Part shown: one piece after another, positions 54,896 to 64,000 of the stretch
Layout of the letters: each line of letters starts with the position of its first letter
Numbering within the stretch: position 1 is the first letter of the stretch
Notes under the pieces: model-generated
Database searches by the model: none
Seen by the model: only the letters and a program-made list of their open reading frames with translations
Told to the model about the DNA's origin: nothing
Translations under genes and position numbers: made by a program
From: Mycobacterium sp.
GTDB lineage: Bacteria > Actinomycetota > Actinomycetes > Mycobacteriales > Mycobacteriaceae
DNA: 64,000 nt
Direction of reading: 5' to 3'
NCBI GenBank assembly: GCA_018401645.1
Contig: JAGYKK010000003.1
Location: forward strand, 62,001 to 126,000

Positions 54896-57028
54896 GTGGC
54901 CGACATCGACACCCGGCACCGGATCCGCCGTGGCCCGCGACCCGAGTTCCGGCCCGACATCGAAGGACTTCGCGCGGTCGCGATCCTTGTTGTCATCGCC
55001 TTCCATACCGGCGGTATCAGCGGCGGCTTTATCGGCGTCGACGTGTTCTTCGTCATCTCCGGTTTCCTGATCACCCGGCTGTTGTGGGTCGAACTCGACG
55101 CGACCGGACGGATCGACCTGATGCGCTTCTACGCGGCGCGGGCGCGCCGACTGGTGCCGGCGGCCGCCACCGTTCTGGTGCTCACCGCAATCGCGTCAGT
55201 CGTGCTGCTGCCCCCGTTGCAGGCGCGAACCGCCCTCGATGACGGCCTCGCGAGTGCCCTCTACATCGGCAACTATCGCCTCGCGATCACCGGCACCGAC
55301 TATCTGGCGCATGCGGCACCATCGCCGTTCCAGCACTATTGGTCACTGGGCGTGGAAGAGCAGTTCTATTTGTTGTGGCCCGCGCTGCTACTCGGTACCG
55401 CGTGGCTGCTACGCCGTCGAGGGCCTCGTCCAGGGGCCCGCCGCGGTCGACCATCGGCGCTCCCCTACTTCAGCACGCTGACCGTCGTCGCGGCGCTTTC
55501 GTTGGCGCTGTCGGTGACCCTGACGCACTCATCGCCGCCATGGGCTTTCTTCTCGTTACCCACTCGGGCCTGGGAACTCGCCACCGGCGCACTCGTTGCG
55601 TTGTTCACCAATGTGTGGCGCCGATTGCCGGCCGCGTTAGCAGCCGCCACGGGATTCGTCGGGCTGGCCCTGGTCGTTTGGGCCGCAATCGAACTCGATG
55701 ATCAAACCGCGTATCCGGGAACCGCCGCGCTGATGCCGGTCTTGGGCACCGCCCTGATCATCGGGGCAGGCTGCTCGACCCCTATCGGTGGTGTAGGGCG
55801 TTTGTTGGCGATACCAGCGATGCGGGCCGTTGGGCGCCTATCCTACTCTTGGTATCTCTGGCATTGGCCGATTCTGGTGTTCGCGCCGCTGCTGGTTGGA
55901 CACCCGATCGGGTGGGCGGGTCGCCTCGGCGCTGTATCGGCCTCCTTCGCCCTGGCAGTGCTCACCCTGCGCTATATCGAACGCCCCGTGCGCTATTCCA
56001 GGCGGCTTCGCCGTTCGGTCAGCCGCAGCATCGCCGTAGGCGGCGCCATTACCGCCGCTGCGGTCAGCGTCGCTGTGCTGTTGCCGATGCTGGTACCGGC
56101 TCCGGTCGGGCATGGCGAACCCGCGACCGCAGCGGTGGCCAGCGAGCAGCGGGCAAGCGGAGATTTCCTCACCGACGCCATTGCCACCGCGCACCGGGCC
56201 GTGCGGTACTCGGCGAATCGTTCCGAGGTGCCAGGCGATCTGTCACCTCCGTTGGTCGATGCGGCCGCCGACAAACCATCGGTGTTTCTCGAGGGTTGCG
56301 TCCGTTCCTGGCCGGAGGTGGGGGTCCCCGACTGCGTTACCGGTAGCCAGCTCGGCGGCACGACCGTCGCCCTGGTAGGTGATTCCCATGCGGCGATGTG
56401 GCAGCCTGCCTTGGAACCGCTTGCTCAACAGAGGAACTGGCGCTTGATCACCATGGCAAAGGTCACCTGCCCGTTGCTCGATTTGGCGATCACCAGCCCC
56501 TACCTCGGCCGCACCTATACGGAGTGCGGCCAGTGGCGCACGGAGGCACTGCAACGCCTCGTGGCGGAGCGGCCGAAACTCGTGGTGATAGGCATGTCCC
56601 GCCGCTACGGAGCTGACTTCGGGTTCACCGGCTACGACCGAGAGTGGGTGCGAAGCATTTCCGCGCTCGTTGCCGATGTGCGGTCGGCAACGGCCGCACG
56701 AGTCCTGGTGCTCGGACCGGTCCCCGACCCCGGCACCGATGTTCCGGTTTGCCTGTCCGGACATCTCGACGATGCCCTCGCATGTGCGCCGCAACGCTCA
56801 GCCGGATTGAACACCGCCGGTATTGCCGCCGAAACCCGCGCCACCCGGGGTGCCGGTGGGGAGTATGCAGATCTGTCTGACCTGTTCTGCGCCGCGACCC
56901 GATGTCCTGCCATCGTGGGCAGCGACCTTGTCTACCGCGACGACAACCACATCACGGTCTCTTACGCACGGCGGCTGGCACCGGTGCTTGGCATGCTTGC
57001 CGAACAGGCGATCGCTCCGCGAAGTTGA
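54896..57028 (+). CDS. OafA/YrhL-type membrane acyltransferase with SGNH domain
   Basis: 710 residues from GTG 54896 (ATG 54797 would collide with the divergent gene). The N-terminal integral membrane acyltransferase-3 domain has ~10 helices and the marks [48 protein letters not shown]-like [46 protein letters not shown] and [10 protein letters not shown]. The extracytoplasmic C-terminal SGNH domain has [16 protein letters not shown] (Ser) and [14 protein letters not shown] (Asp/His). Such proteins O-acylate peptidoglycan, arabinan or surface sugars; the substrate is unknown. Followed by echA14 after 31 bp. Confidence 0.9.
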   Translation: MADIDTRHRIRRGPRPEFRPDIEGLRAVAILVVIAFHTGGISGGFIGVDVFFVISGFLITRLLWVELDATGRIDLMRFYAARARRLVPAAATVLVLTAIASVVLLPPLQARTALDDGLASALYIGNYRLAITGTDYLAHAAPSPFQHYWSLGVEEQFYLLWPALLLGTAWLLRRRGPRPGARRGRPSALPYFSTLTVVAALSLALSVTLTHSSPPWAFFSLPTRAWELATGALVALFTNVWRRLPAALAAATGFVGLALVVWAAIELDDQTAYPGTAALMPVLGTALIIGAGCSTPIGGVGRLLAIPAMRAVGRLSYSWYLWHWPILVFAPLLVGHPIGWAGRLGAVSASFALAVLTLRYIERPVRYSRRLRRSVSRSIAVGGAITAAAVSVAVLLPMLVPAPVGHGEPATAAVASEQRASGDFLTDAIATAHRAVRYSANRSEVPGDLSPPLVDAAADKPSVFLEGCVRSWPEVGVPDCVTGSQLGGTTVALVGDSHAAMWQPALEPLAQQRNWRLITMAKVTCPLLDLAITSPYLGRTYTECGQWRTEALQRLVAERPKLVVIGMSRRYGADFGFTGYDREWVRSISALVADVRSATAARVLVLGPVPDPGTDVPVCLSGHLDDALACAPQRSAGLNTAGIAAETRATRGAGGEYADLSDLFCAATRCPAIVGSDLVYRDDNHITVSYARRLAPVLGMLAEQAIAPRS

Positions 57029-57059
57029 GGAAGACGAGCTGCTGTTAATCTCGCTGATC

Positions 57060-57815
57060 ATGGCGGATCTGGTGTTGTACGACGTGACTGACCGCGTGGC
57101 CGTAATCACGGTAAACGACCCTGAGCGGCGCAATGCGGTGACCGACACGATGTCAGAGCAACTCAGCGACGCGGTGCGGAGGGCTGAATCAGACACTGCC
57201 GTGCACGCCGTTGTGGTGACGGGATCCGGCAAGGCGTTCTGTGCGGGCGCCGACCTCTCGGCACTGGGTGCGGCAGCACGGGAGGGCCTCGAACGCATCT
57301 ACGCGGGCTTCATGGCGGTCGGTCGTTGCACGCTGCCGACAATCGCCGCGGTAAACGGTGCCGCCGTCGGCGCCGGGATGAATCTGGCGCTGGCCGCGGA
57401 CGTCCGGATCGCCGGCCCGCACGCGTGGTTCGATCCACGCTTTCAAAAACTCGGAATTCATCCCGGTGGCGGGGCCACCTGGATGCTTCAGCGCGCCGTG
57501 GGCCCGCAGGTGGCCCGTGCCGCCCTGCTTTTCGGTATGCGCTTCGATGCTGAGGCGGCTGTCCGCTACGGCCTGGCACTGCAACTGGCCGAAGATCCGG
57601 TGGCAGCCGCCCTAGCATTAGCGGCCGGACCCGCAGCGGCCCCACGCGAGGTGGTTTTGGCAACCAAAGCGTCGATGCGGGCCACCGCGATCCCCGGCTT
57701 CGTCGACAGCGAGCATCACGAAACCGCCAAGAACATCGAGCTTGGCCCGCAGGCAATGTCGATCGAGTCGCCGGAATTCAGGGCGCGCCTGGCCGCTGCG
57801 CAGGAGCGCCGTTAG
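57060..57815 (+). CDS. echA14: Enoyl-CoA hydratase/isomerase family (EchA14-like)
   Basis: 251-residue crotonase-fold protein from ATG 57060. Oxyanion and active-site regions: [83 protein letters not shown]. The Glu expected for a classical hydratase at GIHPGG is replaced by His/Pro context, so chemistry may differ. Its end overlaps the convergent 13E12 gene by 4 bp. Position next to lipQ matches Rv2486. Confidence 0.9.
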   Translation: MADLVLYDVTDRVAVITVNDPERRNAVTDTMSEQLSDAVRRAESDTAVHAVVVTGSGKAFCAGADLSALGAAAREGLERIYAGFMAVGRCTLPTIAAVNGAAVGAGMNLALAADVRIAGPHAWFDPRFQKLGIHPGGGATWMLQRAVGPQVARAALLFGMRFDAEAAVRYGLALQLAEDPVAAALALAAGPAAAPREVVLATKASMRATAIPGFVDSEHHETAKNIELGPQAMSIESPEFRARLAAAQERR

Positions 57816-59092
57816 GCCGCGAAGCGCCCCAGCAGACTGCAGTTGAGCCACACTTCGACCGCACTCGGAGGTTGCGCGGGGGTGCCCGGCATCGGCGGAG
57901 CCGTGGAGTGGTGGCAGGCACCGGTCGGAGTCGTGAATTCGGCCCTGTGCGTGCCATTCTCGGGGGCCATCGAATTGACCAGCCAGCCGTCGGATTCCTT
58001 GGTGTAGTTACAACGCTCGCACATCCCGAGGCCGTTCACTGCGCTGGTCTTGCCACCCGCCCGATGTGGCTTGGCGTGGTCCCGATGACGGATCGGCGCG
58101 TCGCAGTAGGGCGTTCTACATCGTTGATCGCGCAAGCCGACGAAGTCGGCCAAACCCTTCGGGAACACTCGCGCTCGGGACTCAAGTGCCACCAGAGCGC
58201 CGGTGGCAGGGGTTGCGTAAAGCCGGCGCAGCGTGGCCCGGGAACGCTGATCGGTCACCGCCTCCGTGATGAAGTTCCTGGCCAGCGCCGAGGGCACCGA
58301 GCCGTAACCGGCGATGACCGCCGCCGCCGACTCGACGCCGAACAGTGCCTGATCGGAGATGACCACGTTGACGGCGACCGGAACCGGTTGATCCGCCGGG
58401 CGGCCGGTGACACGCTCAACGAGCGTGTCGGCCATCACCTGCCCCCGCGAACGGCCATCGAAGCAGACGTCGGCCTCCCGTTTGAGTGCCGCGTATATCG
58501 ACACACCCTGAGCCACCGGCAGCAGCGCGGTCACATAGGTCATGGTGTCGGGTGCCGGCCGGATGGTGACCGTGCGGTCATCTTTGGCGCGCGCCGCCCG
58601 GTCGACGATCGCTTGCGGGTCGAGTCGGTAAGCGATCGCCTTGGCGGCGGCGGCCAGTGCGGCGTCTCCCATTCCGTCTAATCGACCCACATCGGAGCAT
58701 AACTCCGCATCCAGACGGCGACGATCCTCGACGTCAAGGCAGGCCGACTCCCTGACCGCGATGGTGGCCCGCCATTCCGACAACGCGCCCATCTCCAGTG
58801 CCGCCAATGTGTGGGGCATCTCGTTCACGAGCGCTCTCGCAAAACCGAGGTGCCGGCCACCGGGCTGGCGAATCCCGCCGGGCCAGCGCCACCTCCGGCC
58901 ACGCCGCGACCGCGCCGATCGGCCGGAACCCCGGCCGCTGCCTCGACGGACCGCCGCGTCACGTCAGTGCCACGGCCAGTCGCGCCTGCCGGGCGGCAGC
59001 CGCGGCCTTGAGTCGCTCCAGCGTGCGATGCCCTCAAGCAAAGAGCCGACTCCATCGGCGCCAGGATCCGATAACAACAATGATTCGAACAT
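57812..59092 (-). pseudogene. 13E12-type DUF222/HNH protein, frameshifted near the 5' end
   Basis: ATG 59092 opens with FESLLLSDPGADGVGSLLEGI, typical of the 13E12 repeat family. The frame shifts near 59020 (then ERLKAAAAARQARLAVAL), again in 58940-58975 (AAWPEVALARRDSPAR) and near 58870 (GGRHLGFARALVNEMPHTLAALEM). The remaining 330 residues are intact: SEWRATIAVRESACLD, LDPQAIVDRAARAKDDRTVTI, and the HNH end LRDQRCRTPYCDAPIRHRDHAKPHRAGGKT..N.LGMCERCNYTKE. Repaired length about 425 residues. A perfect LexA-type SOS box covers its start codon. Known members are DNA-damage induced in M. tuberculosis; biochemical role unclear. Confidence 0.85.
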
Positions 59093-59100
59093 AGGTTCGA
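59085..59100. promoter_or_regulatory. LexA SOS box over the 13E12 start codon
   Basis: TCGAACATAGGTTCGA is an exact TCGAAC-N4-GTTCGA palindrome, the mycobacterial SOS box. The ATG (59092-59090) lies inside it, so LexA would block the transcript start or initiation directly. Confidence 0.88.
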
Positions 59101-59123
59101 TAGTACTCCACGGGTCCGACCGA

Positions 59124-60331
59124 ATTGACTCGTCATGAATGCGCGCGAAACGGGGCTTCGTTGCCTCATTGAAAATGCGCGCGTACGCCCAGTAGATGGG
59201 GTTGACATTGGCAGAGCGCAGAGCAATCACTGAGACGACCGCGACTCGCTATCAGCGGGCGGGAAAGCACGGCAAGGGCGTGATCCCTGACGAGCTGTGC
59301 GCCAACACCGGGTGGCACCGTAGTCATGCCCGCAAGGCGCTGCGTGCAGCGCTGCAGCCCGGGCGCTTGGCGCCGATGCTGACGGGTTGGTTTGCCGGTG
59401 TTGCGCGCCACTCCAGGGTTGGCGATCGACGAGCCCACAACGCAGCTGCTGGTGTCGATGTCAGCAGCCACCATCGACCGCCGCCTAGCTCCTCAACGTG
59501 GCAATACCAGCTCAGGGGGCATGGGGGTACTAAAAGCCGGGATCGCTGCTGAAAAGTCAGATCCCGGTGCGCACCCAGGCTGAGTGGGACGACGCCATAC
59601 CCGGGTTCGTCGAAATCGACCTGGTCTGGCACGACGGCGGCAATCCGCGCGGACCCCATGCGTTCACGCTGACAGTCACCGACATCGCGACCGGCTGGAC
59701 CGAGAACCGATCCCGTGCCGAACAAGACCGTCAAATACGTCCTAGCAGCGCTCAACGACATCGCCGGCAAGTGCCGTTTCCGATCCTGGGCGTGGACTCC
59801 GACAACGGATCGGGTTCATCCAACGAACACCTGCTGGATTGGTGCCAAGGACGAATCACCCTTCACCGGGCGCGGCCCGGGCAACAAAAACGACGGCTGT
59901 CGTCGAGCAGAAGAACTGGACTTGGTGGTACGCAGGGTGGTCGGCAACCCACCCCCGACACCGCCCCGGAACTGTTGCTCCTCAACGAAATCTGGCAGCT
60001 ACAGTCCCAGCTGACCAACTACTTCTACCCGCAGCAAAAACTGATCTCCAAGGTCCGCCACGGGGCCAGGGTGTCCAAAAACGACCTCGCGACCACCCCA
60101 TTTCATCGGGCGATCGACCAACCCCACCACGACAGTTCAGTGCATCGTGGCGTTGACCCATACCTACTCGTTGATCAATCCCGCCGCTACCCAGCGCCAG
60201 ATCAGCCTCAACCAGCTATTCACCCTGGCCACCAACAAAGCAGGATCAACGATCAACGTCCGAGCCCGTACGCGCGCATCCTCACATGAGGCAACGAATC
60301 CCCCGCCGCGCGCATCTTGACATGAGGCAAC
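59124..60331 (+). mobile_element. Degenerate insertion sequence with doubled terminal repeats
   Basis: About 1.2 kb. Left end: motif copies at 59124-59147 and 59160-59183 (second is GTTGCCTCATTGAAAATGCG...). Right end: inverted copies at 60273-60295 and 60309-60331 (CGCGCATCTTGACATGAGGC...). In each end the copies are 36 bp apart, so the terminal inverted repeat is roughly 60 bp and internally duplicated. The enclosed transposase is degraded. No target duplication was found. It lies between the SOS box of the 13E12 gene and the end of fadE19. Confidence 0.75.
59196..60317 (+). pseudogene. Integrase-core transposase remnant (family not assigned)
   Basis: Reads in several frames: GLTLAERRAITETTATRYQR, ELCANTGWHRSHARKALRAAL, then apparently a lost stretch of about 35 residues (inference from related proteins) and GRLAPMLT, TQLLVSMSAATIDRRLAPQR, QAEWDDAIPGFVEIDLVWHDGGNP, HAFTLTVTDIATGWTENRS, FPILGVDSDNGS, LLLLNEIWQLQSQLTNYFYP, QQKLISKVRHGA, TPFHRAIDQP, LTHTYSLINPAATQRQISL, up to a TGA near 60317. 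The DDE Asp residues can be found (IDLVWHD, VDSDNGS). Decayed beyond simple sequencing error. I recognise the family from mycobacterial genomes but do not name it. Confidence 0.78.
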
Positions 60332-60351
60332 AGGCCGACATCGATGGAGAA

Positions 60352-61515
60352 CTACCGCAGGCCGATCTCCCGGGCGATAAGCATCAACTGCACCTCGGTG
60401 GTGCCCTCGCCGATCTCAAGGATCTTGCTGTCCCGGTAATGCCGCGCGACCGGGAACTCGTTGATGAACCCGTAACCCCCGTGGATCTGGGTGGCGTCGC
60501 GGGCGTTATCCATGGCCGCTTCCCCGGCGACAAGTTTCGCGATCGCAGCGTGCTTCTTGAACGGCTTTCCGGCCAGCATCAGGGCGGCCGCGTCGTAATA
60601 AGCGGTGCGGGCCGTGTGGGCCCGGGCCTCCATTCGGGCGATCTTGAACTCGATCGCCTGATAACGGCCAATCGCCTGACCGAACGCCGTCCTCTCTCGC
60701 GCGTACTTGACGCACTCGTCCACGCAGCCCTGCGCCGCACCGGTGGCCAGTGCGGCGATCGCGATCCGGCCCTCGTCGAGAATTTGCAGGAAGTTCGCGT
60801 AGCCGCGGCCCCGTTTGCCGAGTAGGTTCCCCTCCGGCACCCGGACATCGATGAATGTCAGCGGATGGGTGTCGGAGGCATTCCAGCCGACCTTGTTGTA
60901 GGCGGGTTCCACGATGAATCCCGTTGCCGGAACAGGAATCAGGATCGCAGAAATCTCGCGGCGTTCAGCAGTGCCGCCCGTGACGGCGGTCACGGTCACC
61001 AACCGGGTGATGTCGGTGCCGGAGTTGGTGATGAACTGCTTGGAGCCGTTGATCACCCAGTGCCCATCATCGAGGCGGGCCGTGGTCTTGGTGGCACCGG
61101 CATCGGTACCACCGCCGGACTCGGTGAGCCCAAACGCACCGAGGGCGGCACCACTGGTCAACTGCGGCAACCATTCCCGCTTCTGGTCCTCGGTGCCGAA
61201 CCGGTAGATCGGCATCGCTCCCAGGGACACCCCGCCCTCCAGAGTGATCGCGGTGCTCTGATCCACCTTGCCGAGTTCCTCCAGCGCCAGGCACAACGCG
61301 AAGTAGTCGCCACCCATCCCGCCGTATTCCTCGGGGAAGGGCAGTCCGAATAGCCCCATGTCCGCCATCCCGGCGACAATCTCGTAGGGAAACGAGTGAT
61401 CAGCGTCATGCTGGGCCGCCACCGGTGCGACGACTTCGCGAGCAAAGTCGCGCACCGCCTTGATTAACTGCTGATACTCGTCAGGAAGGGTTCCGGTGGA
61501 AAGGAATTCAGTCAC
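60352..61515 (-). CDS. fadE19: Acyl-CoA dehydrogenase (FadE19-like)
   Basis: FAD-dependent acyl-CoA dehydrogenase, probably isovaleryl-CoA type in leucine breakdown. 387 residues. Motifs: [89 protein letters not shown] and the C-terminal [33 protein letters not shown]. Its ATG overlaps the accA1 stop by 4 bp; with accA1 and accD1 it forms the fadE19-accA1-accD1 set of M. tuberculosis (Rv2500c-Rv2502c). Confidence 0.94.
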   Translation of the reverse strand: MTEFLSTGTLPDEYQQLIKAVRDFAREVVAPVAAQHDADHSFPYEIVAGMADMGLFGLPFPEEYGGMGGDYFALCLALEELGKVDQSTAITLEGGVSLGAMPIYRFGTEDQKREWLPQLTSGAALGAFGLTESGGGTDAGATKTTARLDDGHWVINGSKQFITNSGTDITRLVTVTAVTGGTAERREISAILIPVPATGFIVEPAYNKVGWNASDTHPLTFIDVRVPEGNLLGKRGRGYANFLQILDEGRIAIAALATGAAQGCVDECVKYARERTAFGQAIGRYQAIEFKIARMEARAHTARTAYYDAAALMLAGKPFKKHAAIAKLVAGEAAMDNARDATQIHGGYGFINEFPVARHYRDSKILEIGEGTTEVQLMLIAREIGLR

Positions 61516-63503
61516 TTCGGGGCCTCTCTCTCAATCGCTACTATCCGGGCCAACGGCTGACCCACCTTGACCTGGTCGCCGATGGCGACGAGAAGTTCGA
61601 CCCCACCGTCGATCGGCGAGCGCAATGCGTGTTCCATTTTCATTGCCTCCACAGCCAGCACGGTTGCGCCGGCCTCAACCTGGTCGCCGTCGCGAACGCT
61701 GACGGCAACCACCGATCCCGGCATGGGGCTTACCAATTCAGCATCGCCGCCCGCTACGTCATCCGGCCGTACCGGCTCTTCGCGCAGTTCATCGAAGACC
61801 AGCGTCCGTCCCCCACCCGTGATCCAGATCTGGTCATGGTTGTCGACGGCGAGGTAGGCACGACTGACGTCATCAAGGACCAACGTCAGTACCTCACCGA
61901 ACACATGCGCGCTCAGCGAGGATTCCGGACCGTCGCCGATCCGGACCGCAGCCCGCCGTGGGGATCCGACGATGTGCACGCAGGCGGTCCGGTCGCCGCA
62001 GCGCAGTCGAACACTCGTGACGGCCCTGTCCCCCAGCCGCCATCCGGATGGCACCGCCCACGGGTCGGCCGGTCCGGCCGGCCAGCGCCGCAGCCAGCGG
62101 TGGGTCGCCGCGGCGATCAGTTCCGCATCGCACGCCTCGGCGGGTTTGTACCCCAGTCGTTCGAGCAGTCCGGTGTCGAGTCGGCCCGCGGCAACATCGT
62201 CGTCGGACAAGACATGGCGCAGGAAGTCGATGTTGGTGCCCACCCCGAGCACCACGGTCTCGGCCAATGCGCGATCCAGGCCGCTCAAAGCCGCGGCGCG
62301 GTCAGCCGCGTGGACGACCACCTTGGCCAGCATCGGGTCGTAGTCACTGCCGACCGTCATACCGACGCGCAGCCCGGAGTCGACACGAACGTCGGCGCCC
62401 TCGGGTTCGGTCAGACTCAACACCGGCCCACCGGTTGGCAGGAAGCCCGCTGCGGGGTCCTCGGCGTACACCCGGCCCTCAATCGCATGGCCGCGAATCA
62501 CTATGTTGCCCTGGGTCGCAGTCAGCCGCTGCCCCGCGGCAATGCGTATCTGCCACTCGACCAGATCCCAACCCGTCACCATCTCGGTGACCGGATGTTC
62601 GACCTGCAGTCGCGTGTTCATCTCCATGAAGAAGAACTCACCGGGGGCGTCCGCGGAGACGATGAACTCAACCGTTCCTGCGCCGACGTAGTCGACGCTG
62701 CGGGCGGTATCGCAGGCCGCCGTGCCGATTCGGGCCCGAGTGACGTCATCGAGCAACGGCGAGGGCGCCTCCTCGATCACCTTCTGATGTCGACGTTGCA
62801 GGCTGCACTCCCGCTCCCCGAGATGCAGCACCGTTCCATGGCTGTCGGCGAGTACCTGCACCTCGATATGCCTGGGGCGCAGCACGAAACGTTCGAGGAA
62901 CAGGGTTCCGTCGCCGAAGGCGGCACTCGCCTCACGTCGCGACGCGGCCAGCGCGGCGGCGAGTTCGGCCGGGTCATCGACGCGGCGCATCCCCTTGCCG
63001 CCACCTCCTGCCGAGGGCTTGACCAACACCGGGAACCCAATGTCGTCAGCTCCTGCAATCAGTGCGGCGTCAGACAGACCCGGCTCGGCGATGCCGGGCA
63101 CCACCGGCACCCCGAAGGCCGACACTGCAGCCTTAGCCATAATTTTGTCGCCCATTGTGGCGATGGCCGGCACCGGCGGACCGATGAAGATCAAACCAGC
63201 GCGGCCAAGTGCGGACGCAAAGTCAGCGTTCTCAGAGAGGAATCCGTATCCGGGGTGCACGGCTTGGGCCCCGGTACGCAGTGCGGCACCGATGACGGCA
63301 TCGATGTCGAGGTAACTTTCCCGGGCCGGCGGCGGGCCGATCCGGACCGCGACGTCAGCCTCAGTGACGTGCCGGGCGCCCGCGTCGGCATCACTGTAGA
63401 CAGCCACCGACCGGATGCCCATCGCCTTGAGTGTGCGGATCACCCGAACCGCTATCTCCCCGCGGTTGGCCACCAGAACGGTATCGAAAAGGGCTGTAGT
63501 CAT
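61512..63503 (-). CDS. accA1: Biotin-dependent acyl-CoA carboxylase alpha subunit
   Basis: Combines biotin carboxylase and biotin carrier domains; with AccD1 it probably carboxylates methylcrotonyl-CoA in leucine catabolism. 663 residues: [91 protein letters not shown]. The biotin attachment is the Lys in [13 protein letters not shown] near the end. 4-bp overlap with fadE19; 6 bp from accD1. Confidence 0.96.
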   Translation of the reverse strand: MTTALFDTVLVANRGEIAVRVIRTLKAMGIRSVAVYSDADAGARHVTEADVAVRIGPPPARESYLDIDAVIGAALRTGAQAVHPGYGFLSENADFASALGRAGLIFIGPPVPAIATMGDKIMAKAAVSAFGVPVVPGIAEPGLSDAALIAGADDIGFPVLVKPSAGGGGKGMRRVDDPAELAAALAASRREASAAFGDGTLFLERFVLRPRHIEVQVLADSHGTVLHLGERECSLQRRHQKVIEEAPSPLLDDVTRARIGTAACDTARSVDYVGAGTVEFIVSADAPGEFFFMEMNTRLQVEHPVTEMVTGWDLVEWQIRIAAGQRLTATQGNIVIRGHAIEGRVYAEDPAAGFLPTGGPVLSLTEPEGADVRVDSGLRVGMTVGSDYDPMLAKVVVHAADRAAALSGLDRALAETVVLGVGTNIDFLRHVLSDDDVAAGRLDTGLLERLGYKPAEACDAELIAAATHRWLRRWPAGPADPWAVPSGWRLGDRAVTSVRLRCGDRTACVHIVGSPRRAAVRIGDGPESSLSAHVFGEVLTLVLDDVSRAYLAVDNHDQIWITGGGRTLVFDELREEPVRPDDVAGGDAELVSPMPGSVVAVSVRDGDQVEAGATVLAVEAMKMEHALRSPIDGGVELLVAIGDQVKVGQPLARIVAIEREAPK

Positions 63504-63509
63504 CGTTTC

Positions 63510-64000
63510 CTACATCCGGAAGACGCCATAGGAGACCGTTTCCACGGGAGCACCCGCGCACACTGAAAGCGCCAGGCCAAGAACTGTTCTGGTGTCGGCG
63601 GGGTCGATCACCCCGTCGTCCCACAGTCGGGCGGTCGAATAGTACGGATTGCCCTGCTGTTCGTACTGCGCACGGATCGGGGCTTTGAACGCCTCCGATT
63701 CCTCCGTTGTCATCTCGCCACTCACCGTGGCCAGTACTGAGGCGGCCTGCTCGCCGCCCATCACCGAGATGCGGGCATTAGGCCACATCCAGAGGAATCG
63801 CGGCGAGTACGCCCGGCCGCACATCGAGTAGTTGCCCGCACCGTAGGAACCGCCGATCACAACGGTGAGTTTCGGAACCCGGGCACACGCGACCGCGGTC
63901 ACCATCTTGGCGCCGTGCTTGGCGATTCCGCTGGCCTCATAGTCGCGGCCCACCATGAACCCAGTGATGTTCTGCAGGAACACCAGCGGGATCATGCGCT
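63510..64000 (-). CDS. accD1: Acyl-CoA carboxylase carboxyltransferase (beta) subunit, partial
   Basis: C-terminal ~163 residues; the N-terminus is beyond the window. Crotonase-type carboxyltransferase marks: [84 protein letters not shown]. Pairs with accA1 downstream. Ends at the TAG-type stop about 63510. Confidence 0.95.
   Translation of the reverse strand, partial: RMIPLVFLQNITGFMVGRDYEASGIAKHGAKMVTAVACARVPKLTVVIGGSYGAGNYSMCGRAYSPRFLWMWPNARISVMGGEQAASVLATVSGEMTTEESEAFKAPIRAQYEQQGNPYYSTARLWDDGVIDPADTRTVLGLALSVCAGAPVETVSYGVFRM

Noticed and set aside
61629..63566. A 645-codon plus-strand open frame opposite accA1
   Set aside because: Same reason: accA1 on the other strand is fully conserved, and the frame shows only Arg/His/Gln-rich shadow sequence.

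Overview
The window is a stretch of mycobacterial chromosome. It is very GC-rich, has an antigen 85 mycolyltransferase, two resuscitation-promoting factors and a 13E12-type HNH gene, and its gene order follows the M. tuberculosis interval from proA (Rv2427c) to accD1 (Rv2502c), as I remember it. It is not M. tuberculosis itself. Genes such as korAB, dctA and the PE_PGRS block of that interval are absent, while an Ag85 paralogue, a class II-type sirtuin, a type III glutamine synthetase, fdhD, a second rpf and two insertion sequences are present. The species cannot be named from this sequence.

Layout. 1-8.7 kb: proA (partial), Ag85 paralogue, nadE, a sirtuin divergent from nadE, a lipoprotein, proB, obgE, rpmA, rplU. 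8.9-18.7 kb: rne, ndk, a DUF4233 gene, folC, valS, a DUF937 gene, a saccharopine-dehydrogenase-like gene. 18.8-23.9 kb: two tandem rpf genes with an intrinsic terminator between them and a perfect CRP-type operator upstream, then mobA, glutamine synthetase III and fdhD. 23.9-28.5 kb: the protein quality-control block clpX, clpP2, clpP1, tig, followed by tRNA-Pro and tRNA-Gly. 28.7-38.2 kb: lipP-like esterase, DUF1542 gene, nei, rpiB, DsbA-like reductase, pepN, DUF5130 gene, HNH gene, glbO, Rv2474c-like gene, thioesterase. 38.2-52.3 kb: NAD-glutamate dehydrogenase, ettA, ssb, then the lipid cluster plsB2, plsC, a WS/DGAT gene and lipQ. 52.5-60.3 kb: an accessory segment with tRNA-Arg carrying an IS481-type insertion at its 3' end, an S51-like peptidase, an OafA-type acyltransferase, echA14, a 13E12 gene with an SOS box on its start codon, and a decayed IS. 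60.3-64 kb: fadE19, accA1, accD1 (partial), a leucine-catabolism set.

The genes combine housekeeping translation and proteolysis, NAD supply and use (nadE, sirtuin, NAD-GDH), nitrogen metabolism (GSIII, GDH, proA/proB), glycerolipid synthesis and cell-wall remodelling. A striking property is that several genes that should be indispensable (clpX, rne, gdh) and several others are broken by single-base indels, mostly at short homopolymers. I read these mainly as sequence errors, with the intact frames recoverable on either side. No convincing new multi-gene system was found. The best leads are the CRP-rpf locus, the SOS-box/13E12/IS junction, the repeat-rich IS ends and the ssb tail.
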